The notes under the pieces were generated by a model. It worked only from the letters and a program-made list of their open reading frames with translations. It was not told the origin of the DNA and made no database searches. The position numbers were made by a program, and so were the translations under genes. A stretch of DNA of 64,000 nt from Lewinellaceae bacterium (lineage in GTDB: Bacteria; Bacteroidota; Bacteroidia; Chitinophagales; Saprospiraceae). Location: the NCBI GenBank assembly GCA_020636355.1, contig JACJYB010000016.1, positions 44,936-108,935 of the forward strand, in the 5' to 3' direction. Numbering within the stretch: the stretch's first letter is position 1; every line of letters starts with the position of its first letter. This document shows positions 29,715 to 40,300 of this stretch, piece by piece.

Positions 29715-31230
29715 GATCTGGAATTTTAGTCTGTTGAATAAATTGAATCGCCCCTGAATGTCCTGAGCCAGGATGTGATCGTCCGGTTGATAGGGAACCT
29801 GCTCCCGAAAGGCGGTGATCAGCTTTTCGATGAATGGGAATGTTTTTGGGGACGACGGAATTCTATCGCCTGCAAGGCGGTCAGCCACTCGATGGCCAGG
29901 ATCTTTTCGGTATTGTCCAGGATCCGCAGGCATTGCCGGGCTGCATTGGCGCCCATACTCACATGATCTTCCTGCCCGTTGGAGGATACAATGGAGTCGA
30001 CGGAAGCAGGTGTCGCCAACTGCTTGTTTTCACTGACCAGGCTTGCTGCAGTATACTGTGGTATCATCCATCCTGACTGGAGGCCTGGATCCGCCGTCAG
30101 AAATAAGGGTAGTCCTCGCTGACCTGAAACCAATTGATAAGTTCTTCGCTCGGAGATATTACCCAGTTCGGCCATGGCTATCGACAGATGATCCAGGGCA
30201 AAGGCTAATGGTTCACCATGAAAATTACCGCCACTTAATATCAGGTCTTGTTCAGGAACCAGGATGGGGTTATCCGTCACCGAATTGGCTTCTGTGACCA
30301 TCACCTGCCGCATTCGTTCCACGATATCCCAGACGGCACCATGAACCTGTGGAATGCAGCGAAATGAATAGGGATCCTGTACTTCCTGGCGCGGCATTTC
30401 TTGCATCGGGCTCAGAGCCAGCAAGGAGTGAATTTCACTGGCAGACCGGATCTGTCCGGGATGAGGCCTTAAGCGATGAATGGCTGGATGAAATGGCTGC
30501 GCAGAGCCTCCAAATACATCGGTGGATAATGCGGCGATCCATTGCGCCCAGGACCACTGGTGTGTTGCACGGAAAAGGGCTTCAATGCCCAGAGCAGTCA
30601 TAAACTGGGTCCCGTTGATTAGTGCCAGGCCTTCTTTGGCATCGAGTTGGAGGGGTTCCCAGCCGAGTGACGCCAGCACCTTCATGGCCGGCTGGCGTTT
30701 CTTCCGGTACCACACCCATCCTTCTCCAATCAATGGCAGCGCCAGATGGGATAAGGGGCATAAGTCGCCCGATGCACCCAGCGAACCTTGTTCTGGAATG
30801 TCCGGCAGAATGTCTTCATTGTACAATTCCACCAATCGTTGCACGGTCTTCAGGCTGATTCCGGAATAGCCCAGTGATAAAGCCTGAATTTTCAGCAGGA
30901 GCATCCACCGTACCAATTCGGGAGCCAGCGACGCACCGGTGCCCGAGGCATGCGAGCGCAGGAGATTGACCTGTAACGCCTTTCGTTCCTCCGCAGGGAT
31001 TCGTTTGTTCTGTAAATACCCGAAACCTGTATTGATGCCATAATAGGGATTCTGACCCTCCCTGAGCTTTTTCATCAGGAAGGCATGACCCTGTTCGATG
31101 CGGTCACGCGCTTCTTGAGACAATGAAATAAAAGGCTTTTTCTCATGGATAGCACACAGCGAGGACCATTGGAGGCTCCGCCGGTCAGATGAAATCGCGT
31201 CTGTGTTGTTTGTTCAACGGTCAGGGACAT
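29701..31230 (-). pseudogene. hutH: Histidine ammonia-lyase, interrupted by three frameshifts
   Basis: The central 434 codons are intact and carry the Ala-Ser-Gly MIO cofactor motif in GSLGASGDLCPLSHLALPLI plus YGINTGFGYLQ. Both ends are in other frames. Upstream, an ATG at 31230 opens MSLTVEQTTQTRFHLTGG, and the frame must shift near 31180 to reach LQWSSLCAIHEKKPFISLSQ. Downstream, FRRPQ must shift near 29850 to reach KTFPFIEKLITAFREQVPYQ. A third shift at a GGGG run near 29745 gives AIQFIQQTKIPDHDLH and a stop at 29701, overlapping the hutU start. Each shift equals one missing base. Repaired length would be about 510 residues, normal for HutH, which deaminates histidine to urocanate. Confidence 0.8.
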
Positions 31231-31277
31231 TGCTGAAAGCTTTCTACAAATTTCGCCCCTTTTATTGATCAATGAAA

Positions 31278-31314
31278 ATAACTTATTTTGTAGCTATTAA
31301 TAACTATTTGTTAT
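31278..31314 (+). promoter_or_regulatory. Candidate LysR-type operator between hutH and the regulator gene
   Basis: ATAACTATTTGTTAT (31300-31314) is a dyad with 5-base arms and a T-N11-A spacing, the form of a LysR-type recognition box. A related but degenerate 15-mer, ATAACTTATTTTGTA, sits at 31278-31292, 22 bp (two helical turns) away, as expected for a recognition and activation site pair. A perfect 10-bp palindrome ATTGATCAAT lies at 31264-31273. The sites lie between the divergent starts of hutH and the LysR gene. Binding is inferred. Confidence 0.5.
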
Positions 31315-31316
31315 CA

Positions 31317-32207
31317 ATGGAATTAAAGCAACTCGACTACTTCCTCATGCTCACGCAGACCTTGCACTTCCGGAAGGCCGCGGAGAAATTGTACATCGTA
31401 CAACCAGCTCTGAGCAAACAGATCAAATCCCTGGAAGCAGAATTAGGGGTTCGATTGTTTGAACGCAGCCAGCGCCGGGTGCAACTGACTCCGGCCGGGC
31501 AATACTTTAAGCAGGAGGTCGCACAGATCCGTCAGCGGCTGGAAGAAGTGCGCAACTTGACCCAGCTTGTGGCCACCGGAGAAGCCGGCGAGATCCGCAT
31601 TGGTTATGTTGGGTCCTGCATTCACACCTTTTTACCGGAGATGATCACCGGTCTTACTTCGGCTTTTCCCCACATTCAGCTCTATCTCAGCGAGATGATC
31701 ACCGCGGCCATGTGGGAATCTGTTTTAAAAGGCGAACTGGATCTGGCTTTTTTACGCAATCCTCCCTTTCACGAATCCATCGAAAGCACCTTGATCTGGC
31801 AGGAGCCATTTGCACTGGTGGTACCGGAAACCAGTTCCTTGAATGAAACCAATTTCCGGAGCATGCGCCAGGTCGCCGGAGAATCTTTCATCCTGCCTAC
31901 CCGCGCAGATGGAGACGCTTATCATGACTTGCAGTGGAGCATTTGTGAAGATGCGGGATTCTCACCCCAGGTATCCCATGAAACCGTACATGGCCATACC
32001 GCCCTGCAGCTGGTCGCTAATCAGCTGGGTTTAGCCATCCTGCCAATGTCGTTCCGCGAGGTAACGACGGCTCGTGTCCGCTTCCTCGAGATACCCCGTA
32101 TCCGGCAACGCTCGGAGATCACCGCCGTATGGGATCGGCATAATCCCAATCCCAGTTTGAGCCGGTTGTTAAAATTTATCCTGGAAAAGTCCCTACCCAC
32201 GCCTTGA
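31317..32207 (+). CDS. LysR-family transcriptional regulator, probable hut regulator
   Basis: 296 residues from the ATG at 31317 (MELKQLDYFLMLTQTLHFRK); the longer frame starts 15 codons earlier inside the operator region. The N-terminal winged helix-turn-helix is typical (AAEKLYIVQPALSKQIKSLE, GVRLFERSQRRVQLTPAG). The substrate-binding domain follows, starting at GEIRIGYVGSC, with the usual ELDLAFLRNPP segment. It is divergent from hutH with an 86-bp gap that holds a LysR-type dyad, so control of histidine catabolism is likely. The inducer (urocanate in other systems) is unknown here. Confidence 0.9.
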   Translation: MELKQLDYFLMLTQTLHFRKAAEKLYIVQPALSKQIKSLEAELGVRLFERSQRRVQLTPAGQYFKQEVAQIRQRLEEVRNLTQLVATGEAGEIRIGYVGSCIHTFLPEMITGLTSAFPHIQLYLSEMITAAMWESVLKGELDLAFLRNPPFHESIESTLIWQEPFALVVPETSSLNETNFRSMRQVAGESFILPTRADGDAYHDLQWSICEDAGFSPQVSHETVHGHTALQLVANQLGLAILPMSFREVTTARVRFLEIPRIRQRSEITAVWDRHNPNPSLSRLLKFILEKSLPTP

Positions 32208-32306
32208 GTCCTTAACTTATGATGGTCAAAACAAGACTGTGCCGAATGCACGGAAAATGGAATGACTGAAGATCAATTATCAATTCAAGCCATAAACCAA
32301 TTTACG

Positions 32307-33452
32307 ATGAAACAACTTCTTACTGTTTTGATTTGTATGCTAACTACCTTCTTATTGGCACAAAATCCCCTGGCTACCGACCTGAATAACCTCTACCGGG
32401 TGACCAATGCCAAAACCCGTTCCATAAGCCCGGAGAACTTTACCGGTGAGAAAGGCAAAGCCGGCATGGCTAAGATCGGTGAAGGTAGCGCTTCCGACGC
32501 CGCCCGCGACCTTGGACAGGGCTGGAAAGTGAGCCCATTTGTGCATATCAAAGCCAATACAACCTTTACACTGGCAGAGATCGATGGGCCGGGAGCTATT
32601 CAGCATATTTGGATGACCCCTACCGGTCACTGGCGCTACTCCATTCTGCGCTTCTATTGGGATGATGAGAAAGAGCCCTCCGTCGAGGTTCCCGTTGCTG
32701 ATTTTTTTGCTGCCGAAGGAGGAAAATTTTATCCCGTCACCTCTCTGGCCGTATGCGTCAACCCCGGCAGTGCTTTTAACAGCTACTGGGTAATGCCCTT
32801 CCGTAAGAAATGCCGTATCACCATGGAAAACATCGGCGACGCCGACATGACGCTTTATTACCAGATTGACTACACCCTGGCTGAAGTTCCTGCTGATGCC
32901 GGCTATTTTCATGCCCAGTTTCGCCGTCAGCATCCCCTGCCCTACAAAGAGGTTTACACCCTGATAGATGGCATCAAAGGCAAGGGCCAATACGTCGGTA
33001 CCTACATGTTATGGCAAGCCAACAGCCGTGGCTGGTGGGGCGAAGGTGAGATCAAATTTTTCATGGACGGGGACCAGGAATTTCCGACCATCGCCGGCAC
33101 CGGTACCGAAGATTACTTCTGTGGTTCCTATAATTTCACCCAACGAAATCAAAACGGAGATCGCGCCTATATCGACTTCAGCTCACCTTATACTGGATTT
33201 GCGGTGGTACGTCCTGATGATCAGATGCTGGATTTTGCCCAGACACGGTTTTCCATGTACCGCTGGCACATCACCGACCCGGTCCGGTTTGACCAGGACC
33301 TCAAGGTGACTATTCAGGCGCTCGGATGGCGAAGTGGTGGACGCTATTTGCCCTTACAGGATGACATTTCCTCGGTTGCATTCTGGTATCAAACGGAACC
33401 ACACCAGCCTTTTCCAACACTGCCGGATAAGGATTATCTGGAGCTGAGATAA
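32307..33452 (+). CDS. GH172 (DUF2961) glycoside hydrolase, exported
   Basis: 381 residues from the ATG at 32307, which directly precedes a signal peptide (MKQLLTVLICMLTTFLLAQ). The DUF2961 core is clear: GPGAIQHIWMTP, LRFYWDDEKEPSVEVPVADF, and later GTGTEDYFCGSYNF with the conserved acidic residues of the family. DUF2961 is now family GH172, which includes difructose-dianhydride synthase/hydrolase and alpha-D-arabinofuranosidases acting on furanosides. The exact substrate here is not predictable. It is convergent with the next gene and follows the LysR gene by 99 bp. Confidence 0.85.
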   Translation: MKQLLTVLICMLTTFLLAQNPLATDLNNLYRVTNAKTRSISPENFTGEKGKAGMAKIGEGSASDAARDLGQGWKVSPFVHIKANTTFTLAEIDGPGAIQHIWMTPTGHWRYSILRFYWDDEKEPSVEVPVADFFAAEGGKFYPVTSLAVCVNPGSAFNSYWVMPFRKKCRITMENIGDADMTLYYQIDYTLAEVPADAGYFHAQFRRQHPLPYKEVYTLIDGIKGKGQYVGTYMLWQANSRGWWGEGEIKFFMDGDQEFPTIAGTGTEDYFCGSYNFTQRNQNGDRAYIDFSSPYTGFAVVRPDDQMLDFAQTRFSMYRWHITDPVRFDQDLKVTIQALGWRSGGRYLPLQDDISSVAFWYQTEPHQPFPTLPDKDYLELR

Positions 33453-33593
33453 TTGGTAATTGGGTACCGGGTGTGAGGTGCGGGGTGTGAGGTGCGTGGT
33501 GCGGGGTATTGGATAGCGAGATTTCAGGATACATACTCCTCACCTCATACCACTTACCCAAATGCTGCACACCTATTAATTCATACCCAATAC
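33453..33593. repeat. G-rich degenerate tandem repeats between convergent genes
   Basis: The left half is a run of GGTGTGAGGTGCG-like words on the plus strand. The right half holds roughly complementary CCTCATACC/ACCCAATACC words, so the segment could fold into a long imperfect hairpin and end transcription from both sides. A similar G-rich run recurs at 37180-37265. Confidence 0.45.
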
Positions 33594-34634
33594 CTAATTC
33601 AACGAAAGCACAAAATCCATGACTCCTTTCATCCACACATCCTGATCATCCCACATACACATGTGACTGCCGTTTGGACATAGCAGGAATTTGCCGTTTT
33701 GCACCTGAGTGCTCATCCACCGCATATATTCAGGATCCATGGTATCGTAGGTGGCTCCGACGGTCAGGGTAGGTACTTTGATCTCCGGAAGCCGTTTGCT
33801 GACATCCCAGTTTTCCAGCCGACCCGAAATACCAAATTCACTGGGTCCCTGCATGGAGACGTAAACTTCCGGATTCATTTTGGAAAATGAACGGTTGACG
33901 GGTTCCGGCCACTGGTCCAACGGAATCCTGCAAATGAATTGAGTGTAAAAATTAGGGGTCAAGAGTTCCATGTAGCGAGGATTATCAAAATCATTATTGG
34001 CTTCGATGGTCCGGAGCTCCTTCAATACATCCGGATCAAGTTTTTGAGCCAACACTTCCGAATATTTGTCGTATTCCGGCGCACTGCTCATCATATCCGA
34101 AATAATCAAACCTTTTAAGTTTTGCTGATATTTCAGGGCATACTCCATGGCCAGGATGCCGCCCCAGGAATGCCCAAGCAGGATAAAATTATTGCTGTCA
34201 AGGCCCAGGGCTACCCGCACCTGCTCCAGTTCGTCCACAAATCGCGGTAACTGCCACAGCGCTTCACTCTGTCCTTGCGGATTATCCGAATTTCCGGAAC
34301 CCAGCTGATCGTAGTAAAAAAATTCGATGCCTTCGCGCGGAAAGAAGGATTGGATACATTCAAAATATTCATGCGTTGCTCCCGGGCCACCGTGCAAGGT
34401 CAGAACTTTCAGTTTTGGATTGTGGCCGAATCGTCGGGTCCACACATTATACGTTCCTGCAGGCGTCTTGATCGGGATCACTTTTACGCCGCCGTTTTGA
34501 ATCCCGGAATCTTCAGGAGCAAAATACTCCTGCAGGGTAAGCGCTTTGTCGGAATTCTCCGGAGGTGTTGGCGTGGAACAAGCCTGCCACAAAGCCAGCG
34601 AAAGTAGCAGGCAAAAGACAAACACGTTTTTCAT
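33594..34634 (-). CDS. Proline iminopeptidase-like alpha/beta hydrolase, lipoprotein
   Basis: 346 residues. The signal peptide ends in a lipobox-like LWQACS, so it is probably a lipoprotein. The S33-family motifs are all present: the oxyanion-hole signature LTLHGGPGATHEYF, the nucleophile elbow LLGHSWGGILAMEYA, an aspartate in GATYDTMDPEY, and the last histidine in CPNGSHMCMW. Related enzymes remove N-terminal proline from peptides or act on other small amides. It is monocistronic or leads no obvious operon; the SDR gene lies 42 bp upstream on the same strand and may be co-transcribed. Confidence 0.88.
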   Translation of the reverse strand: MKNVFVFCLLLSLALWQACSTPTPPENSDKALTLQEYFAPEDSGIQNGGVKVIPIKTPAGTYNVWTRRFGHNPKLKVLTLHGGPGATHEYFECIQSFFPREGIEFFYYDQLGSGNSDNPQGQSEALWQLPRFVDELEQVRVALGLDSNNFILLGHSWGGILAMEYALKYQQNLKGLIISDMMSSAPEYDKYSEVLAQKLDPDVLKELRTIEANNDFDNPRYMELLTPNFYTQFICRIPLDQWPEPVNRSFSKMNPEVYVSMQGPSEFGISGRLENWDVSKRLPEIKVPTLTVGATYDTMDPEYMRWMSTQVQNGKFLLCPNGSHMCMWDDQDVWMKGVMDFVLSLN

Positions 34635-34676
34635 GGTAATTTGGTTTTACTCAAATTACGACATGATTTTAAGATT

Positions 34677-35654
34677 TTAATGTGGGAATTGCTGCAGGAT
34701 GTTTTCGATCTGGTGGTCTTTCTCCGTATTGACCCATTGCCGTGACGGATCCCCCAGCATCCAGTCAATGGTCCTTCGTATTCCCCGGTAGAAAGGTATG
34801 GTAGCCTGCCAGCCGGGCACATAGCGTTTGATCTTGGTATTGTCAAACAGCGCGCTATGGGCTTTATCAGCCAGTAATGTCCCCGTAAAGGATGGTTCTA
34901 CGTTACAGATAAAGTCGGACGGAATGTGTACGATATGTGGTGAAACCCCCAGAGCATCTCCGAGGATCTGATAGATCTGGTTCCAGGTTAGTGCTTCATC
35001 CGAGGTGATGTGGAAAGCATGGCCAATGGTCTGCGGATTGCCTAGTAGACCCACAAAAGCGCGGGCAAAATCTTCCGCATGAGTCACTGTCCATAAGGAT
35101 GTTCCGTCACCCGGTACGATCACCTCCTTACCGTCTAGCATGCGCCGGGCGGTGGTAAACTCCCGGAATCCGCCGACCGGTATCGGAATGACCGTTTCAT
35201 AAGTATGCGAAGGCCGGACGACCGTAAAAGGAAACTCCTCCGTCCGGTAAGCCTGCATCAGGCGGTCCTCACTGGCTATCTTTTGTTGTGAATAGTCCCA
35301 TAACGGATTGTATAAAGGCGTCGACTCAGTGATCAGGTAATGCCCATTTTTCTGATAGCAGGATGCCGAGCTGATAAAGATGTACTGTCCTGTTCTTCCA
35401 CGGAAATATTCCAGGTCTCGTTCAACATCCACTGGTGTAAATGCGATCCAGTTGACTACTGCATCCCAGGTATGATTTTGCAGTGCCCGGCCTACCTGTT
35501 CCGGATCGTTGATATCCGCCTGAAGGACATGCACGCCTTCCATTTGGGTACTCTGTCCTCGATTCAGATGATACAGTTCCATCCCTTGCGATAACACTTC
35601 GCGGCTAACAGCACCACTGATATTTCCGGTACCTCCGATGAACAGAATTTTCAT
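34677..35654 (-). CDS. NAD-dependent epimerase/dehydratase (extended SDR)
   Basis: 325 residues. The Rossmann nucleotide-binding motif is at the very N-terminus (MKILFIGGTGNISGAVSREV). The catalytic region has YIFISSASCYQK and the YxxxK pair in DYSQQKIASE. The substrate-side half (VVRPSHTYETVIPIPVG, HAEDFARAFVGLLGN, GHAFHITSDEALTWNQIYQI) is typical of cytoplasmic sugar-nucleotide or small-molecule epimerases of the extended SDR class. The substrate is unknown. It lies between the broken oxidoreductase gene upstream and the iminopeptidase-like gene downstream, all on the minus strand. Confidence 0.88.
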   Translation of the reverse strand: MKILFIGGTGNISGAVSREVLSQGMELYHLNRGQSTQMEGVHVLQADINDPEQVGRALQNHTWDAVVNWIAFTPVDVERDLEYFRGRTGQYIFISSASCYQKNGHYLITESTPLYNPLWDYSQQKIASEDRLMQAYRTEEFPFTVVRPSHTYETVIPIPVGGFREFTTARRMLDGKEVIVPGDGTSLWTVTHAEDFARAFVGLLGNPQTIGHAFHITSDEALTWNQIYQILGDALGVSPHIVHIPSDFICNVEPSFTGTLLADKAHSALFDNTKIKRYVPGWQATIPFYRGIRRTIDWMLGDPSRQWVNTEKDHQIENILQQFPH

Positions 35655-35729
35655 TGGAATTAAAGCATTTAAAAGTTAATGGTAAGGATAACATGCCATT
35701 GAGCTTCGTTCCCTTTGCCTTTCGTCACG

Positions 35730-37110
35730 TTATACCATCTTCATGGCTTCTGGATCCCACTTCACGATCTTATTGCCAAAATAACTGACATTTGCTGCTA
35801 GGGAAGGTCCTGCCGCACGCAAGCCAAATGTGGCATCTTCGAAGACCGGCTTTCCCGTCCTATACTCATGATAAAATTGGCCCAGTGATCCAGATGGGCA
35901 TCATATCCCTGCGGTGCTTTGTATTCGATTTTTTCGGGCGAATTAATCTGCATATCGGGCATTGGATATTGGTTTTGTACCAATCCTCGTATTTCTTTTT
36001 CTCAACGGCTGAGAAGGTCTCGTATGTATCCCACCCGCCGTATCCGGGCTGCTTGGCCGTCGGATGAGGGATCACCGTTACGCTGTTCCAGCCCAGGTCG
36101 ATCGCCCCTTCACTGCCAATGATGCGCAGGATAGAGCCCCTTCACTGCCATCGACAAAGTTGCAACGCAACTGCATATTGAAGGCGGCATGTGCTTTCGT
36201 CTCCGGATAATCCAGCACGCTCAACTGTACATCCGGGACATCACGTCCGTCTTTCCAGTACCGCAAGCCGCCGGTGGCAAAGATGCGCTCCGGACCATGG
36301 GAGTCGAGTACGGTATGCAATGCAGAGAATAAATGGACGTACAGGTCTCCGGCCATTCCGGTACCATAATCCTGGTAATTGCGCCAGCGGAAAAACCGCA
36401 CCGGATCGAAAGCATGCTTAGGTGCATCACCTAGAAACTGGTCCCAGTCCATCGTCTCCGGAGATGCATCGGTGGGAATGGAATATTGCCAGGCTCCCAG
36501 CGCAGAATGTCGGTCTGTGGTCGCCTCGATCATATTGACGGGTCCGATAACCCCTTGCTGCATCAGTTCACGCGCTTTCCAGGTGATGATGGAGCTGACC
36601 CGCTGGCTGCCTACCTGCAGTGGCTTACCGCTTTTTTCTGGGCTGCAATGACGGCATGGCCTTCTTCCAGGTGATGCACCATTGGTTTCTCCAGTAGACA
36701 GCCTTACCCGCCTCGAGGGCAGCGATGGAAATGTGATCGTGCCAGTGATCTGGCGTAGCAATACAAACGGCGTCGATGTCGTCTCGTTTGAGGATCTCGC
36801 GGTAGTCACGTGTGGTAAACAAGTGATTGCCATAACGCTCCTTACAGGCCGTAAAATGGCCATCATAAAGGTCGCACACTGCCACCAGTTCCACACCGGG
36901 CACCTTGATGGCTTCATCCATATTGGAAAACCCCTGGATGCCCATGCCGATACCCGCTATCCTGATCTTGTCATTTGCGGAAAACGAACGGTTTAACACC
37001 TGCAATTCTTCAATACGGGCCTCAGAGGCCTGCAGAAATGAACTTCCCAATGCCGTACCCATGGTACCGGCAGCTATTTTTTTGAGGAATGATCGACGGT
37101 CTTTGCTCAT
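35730..37110 (-). pseudogene. Gfo/Idh/MocA-family oxidoreductase with five frameshifts
   Basis: Starts as MSKDRRSFLKKIAAGTMGTA, a Tat-type twin-arginine signal, followed by an NAD-binding domain (IRIAGIGMGIQGFSNMDEAI, ELVAVCDLYDG, DDIDAVCIATPDHWHDHISI). The protein then changes frame about five times: at the EKPMVHHLEEGHAV segment (near 36690), at SGKPLQVGSQR (near 36645), at RIIGSEGAIDLGW (near 36130), at YPMPDMQINSPEKI (near 35970), and at RTGKPVFEDATFGLRAAGPS (near 35855). It ends in VKWDPEAMKMV with a stop at 35730. Each change equals one missing base. Conserved residues survive in every segment, so the breaks are recent or artefactual. Intact, it would be a periplasmic sugar oxidoreductase of about 460 residues. 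Confidence 0.8.
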
Positions 37111-37179
37111 GACGATTGTTTTTGGATGCTACTTTTCAAATGTAACTTTCTTAGCAGAGGATTTCAAATGGAAATGGGA

Positions 37180-37265
37180 ATAAGGGTGCGGATAATGGGG
37201 TACGGGTACGGGGTGTGGAGTATGGGGTACGGGGGTATGGGGTATGGGGTGTGGGGTGTGGAAAG
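37180..37265 (+). repeat. G-rich tandem repeat (GGGGTATG/GGGGTGTG words)
   Basis: About 85 bp of near-tandem GGGGTAYG and GGGGTGTG units on the plus strand, between two broken genes. Its many G-runs of four or five could form G-quadruplexes. It resembles the run at 33460-33510, so it is probably a dispersed low-complexity element of this genome. Confidence 0.5.
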
Positions 37266-37364
37266 TCTGATTTCAGGAAAAGAAGTATCCCCACTCCATG
37301 CTATTAATGTGGTCTCAACAAAACACCCGGAAAACGATGACACTTTTTTAATACTATTTGGATC

Positions 37365-40300
37365 TTAGCTCAGGACGATTCCCTCATTGGCCGGGACTAA
37401 AACCGGTTCATGCACCGACCAGGTGCTGGCATCCTGCAGTCCCGCTATTGCTGGTGCCGTCAGGGTAACCTTTTGTGGATCCATCCCTAATGCCTGCCAG
37501 TTGATGTCCAGCCGGACTTTCTCATTGGTTTGGGACCATGACCCAATCGCGATCAACACTTGATCCGGTTTGCGGTAAATGGTGATGCGCACACGAGGAT
37601 TCGATGTTTTGACCGGATTGTTTTCTACCCAATAGCCTTCCATACGGCTCTGGGCGATCCCGAAATCATCGAATAACTTCCAGACAGGACGGGGATCAAA
37701 CGTGGAATATTTCCTGGTCGTCATGCCATAAACCAGGCCGCGAAAAGGATGGCCACCCTTTTCCAGCATTTCACCGCCGACCCCGAAAGGAATTCCGGAC
37801 ACCTCGGTTATCCAGTAGTCCGGGGCTTCATTGTAATTGAAATATTCGCCAAACCACAGCCGGAAATGTACGGGATGTGTTCCATGTACAGGAAGACGCT
37901 GTTGATGTATCCGTCGCGCGGATTGTACTGATTGGCCGAATGCAGATCGATGACTACCTCATCGCGGTGCCTGTTCATGACGCTGGCTATACGCTTCACC
38001 GTCTCCCGGCTGAATGCGATATCATCCAGATACAGTCCGTCGATCTCCTGGTTCTTCGCCAGCCAGTTCAGGCCTTCGATGTAATAATTGGTCCAGCGGG
38101 AGGTGCCTTTGTCCAGGATGGCCGCATCGTTCACCTCCGTAGCATGCCAGGCGGAATGATAGTGGTCTTCGAGGTGCTCCTGCAACCAGCTGTGACCACC
38201 GCCATCACCGTCGTTGAAGATCTCATCGCCCAAACTACGCAGGGCAAACAATTCATAGGCATGATAGGTGAGTTCACGGATCGTATTGTACAGCTTCACT
38301 TTAACGCCTTTGGAATGGGCCTCATCGATGTACGCTTTCATGGAATCGAGGGCGAAGAATGGATAGTTGATGTATGGATTGATGGGCTGGCGTGGTGCAC
38401 ATTGATCACCGTACCTCCCACGCTATCGCAGAATCCACCGGCACATACTCGTGCACAAACCGGGTGGATAAATGCTTTTCAGTGTTGATCGGCTTAAAGG
38501 GTGTGATCAGGAAGCGAATGTTGAAGTGCAGTGTATCTCCTGCATGCATCGAACGTTTGCCGGAGTAATTATCGGCCACGATGGCCTGCCCTTGCCGGTT
38601 TATACGTATTCCTCCCTGTCCGCCATTGAACCAGGAAGGTGGCATATTCAAGGGCTTGTTGTGGTAAAAATTGGTATTCAGGGGCCGCTCGTAGTTTTCG
38701 TCGCGCAATACATATTGCAGTCCTTTGTTGACGGCTCCCATCCACACCCCTCCTGGTGGTATTCTACGTCCCAGTGCCAATCCACGCGCTCAGGTCTGCG
38801 CTCGCCTTTATAACCCAGGCCCACCAGATATTCAGCCGCCTCAGGCCGGTACGCAACCGGCAGTGCTATATCTTTTACGTCAACATCTTTGCGGGCAACC
38901 AGCACCAGGTGATAGTCCAGCATCCCATCATACTCCAGTCGTCCCTGGTTGTCATCTGAAAGGCATCCGTTTCGTTGACTGCGGACCAGGTTGCTGCGCT
39001 GGGGTGATCCTGCTGGATGGTGTACGGCTGGGACTCCCAGTCCGGTTGCCGGCCATCCGCTTTGGTCACGACCAGGTTCACCGGTTTGGCGAGGATCGCT
39101 TGTGGTGTTTCCGTCAGGTCTGTTACCTCTTCGGTAAAATGCGTGTTGATCTGTTCTGGAAGGCCGTTGCTACCAAGCAGGATATCGCGACCCAATACAT
39201 GGAGTGTATGGTCCTCGTAGGTGACTGGCAGGAAGGGCTGGACAATGAAGTCCGGATCGGTACCCAGGGTAGAGTTCAGCCACCGCAACCGGGTCATATT
39301 GGCCGGATCGTCATCGCCGTGGTTGGCAATGGTATCGGCGGCAATCTGCAGGACAGCAAACAGGTGTCCGGCTTTTCAGATTCGGGTGAAAAATGAATGA
39401 TCCCTGGTAGGTTCCCGGCTGGCAATCCACCGGGATATCAATGCCAAACCATAATGCCTGCACTTGTCCTACTGGCACACTGACCGATTTGGCAAACGAC
39501 TTGCCACTCAGGTCGATGCCGCCGGTGTTAAAGCAGGTCAGCCGGTCTGCCTCAATCATGGCTCCGTCATTCCCTGTCAATGAAGTCAGGATACGTCTAT
39601 ATTATTCATAGCATTGGTTGGTGAATAGATTCCCACCTGGAAGGTATAATACTCACCACGCTTAACCTGGTCAGCTAAGCCTTTGACCATGCCGCGCTCC
39701 ATCCAATGGTAAGGTAAAAATGGCTCATCCGGATCGACCGGTGGCGGGATTCCGGGAACAGATAATACGATTGCGGATGGGCGGTAGTAAAGCCTCAACT
39801 TCATCCCTTGTCGCAATTACCTCCATGGGGAAAAAGGAATGGAAGTCGTCGATGCTTTCTGCTGCCGTCACTTTGCCTGAAGGCAACTCCGTTCGGTTGA
39901 TGTTGGCTACGCGCTCTGCCCATACAGGATCAGCGGTCTGTACCGGCAGGAGGTAAGTAAGCTTTGGATAATATTTGCCAGTAGAGGTGTGCGGCAAGTA
40001 ATAAAGGTAATAGACACTGGACCCTACCTGTGGCTCAAAAATGATATTCCCAAAGTCATTGTTCACTTCCAGGGTAACCATATTCCTGACCGTATCCTGA
40101 GTCAACGCATTGATAAGGATCATCCTTTTATCTTCCGGGTGCATATCCCTCCGTCGCCATACCATATGGACAAATACAGCACCCGTATCGCTGGAACTCT
40201 CGATCACCAGCCGGTGATTCCCCAGGAAGGTAAAGGGCTCGCTGTAGTCCGGGTGCTCCCAGTTACCGGAACGGTAGTCAATGCCGTCGATGGTGGTGGA

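Noticed and set aside
28041..29933. 630-codon frame suggesting a long urocanate hydratase or a HutH-HutU fusion
   Set aside because: The first 73 codons are the frameshifted HutH C-terminus; the normal HutU start at 29714 gives the standard length.
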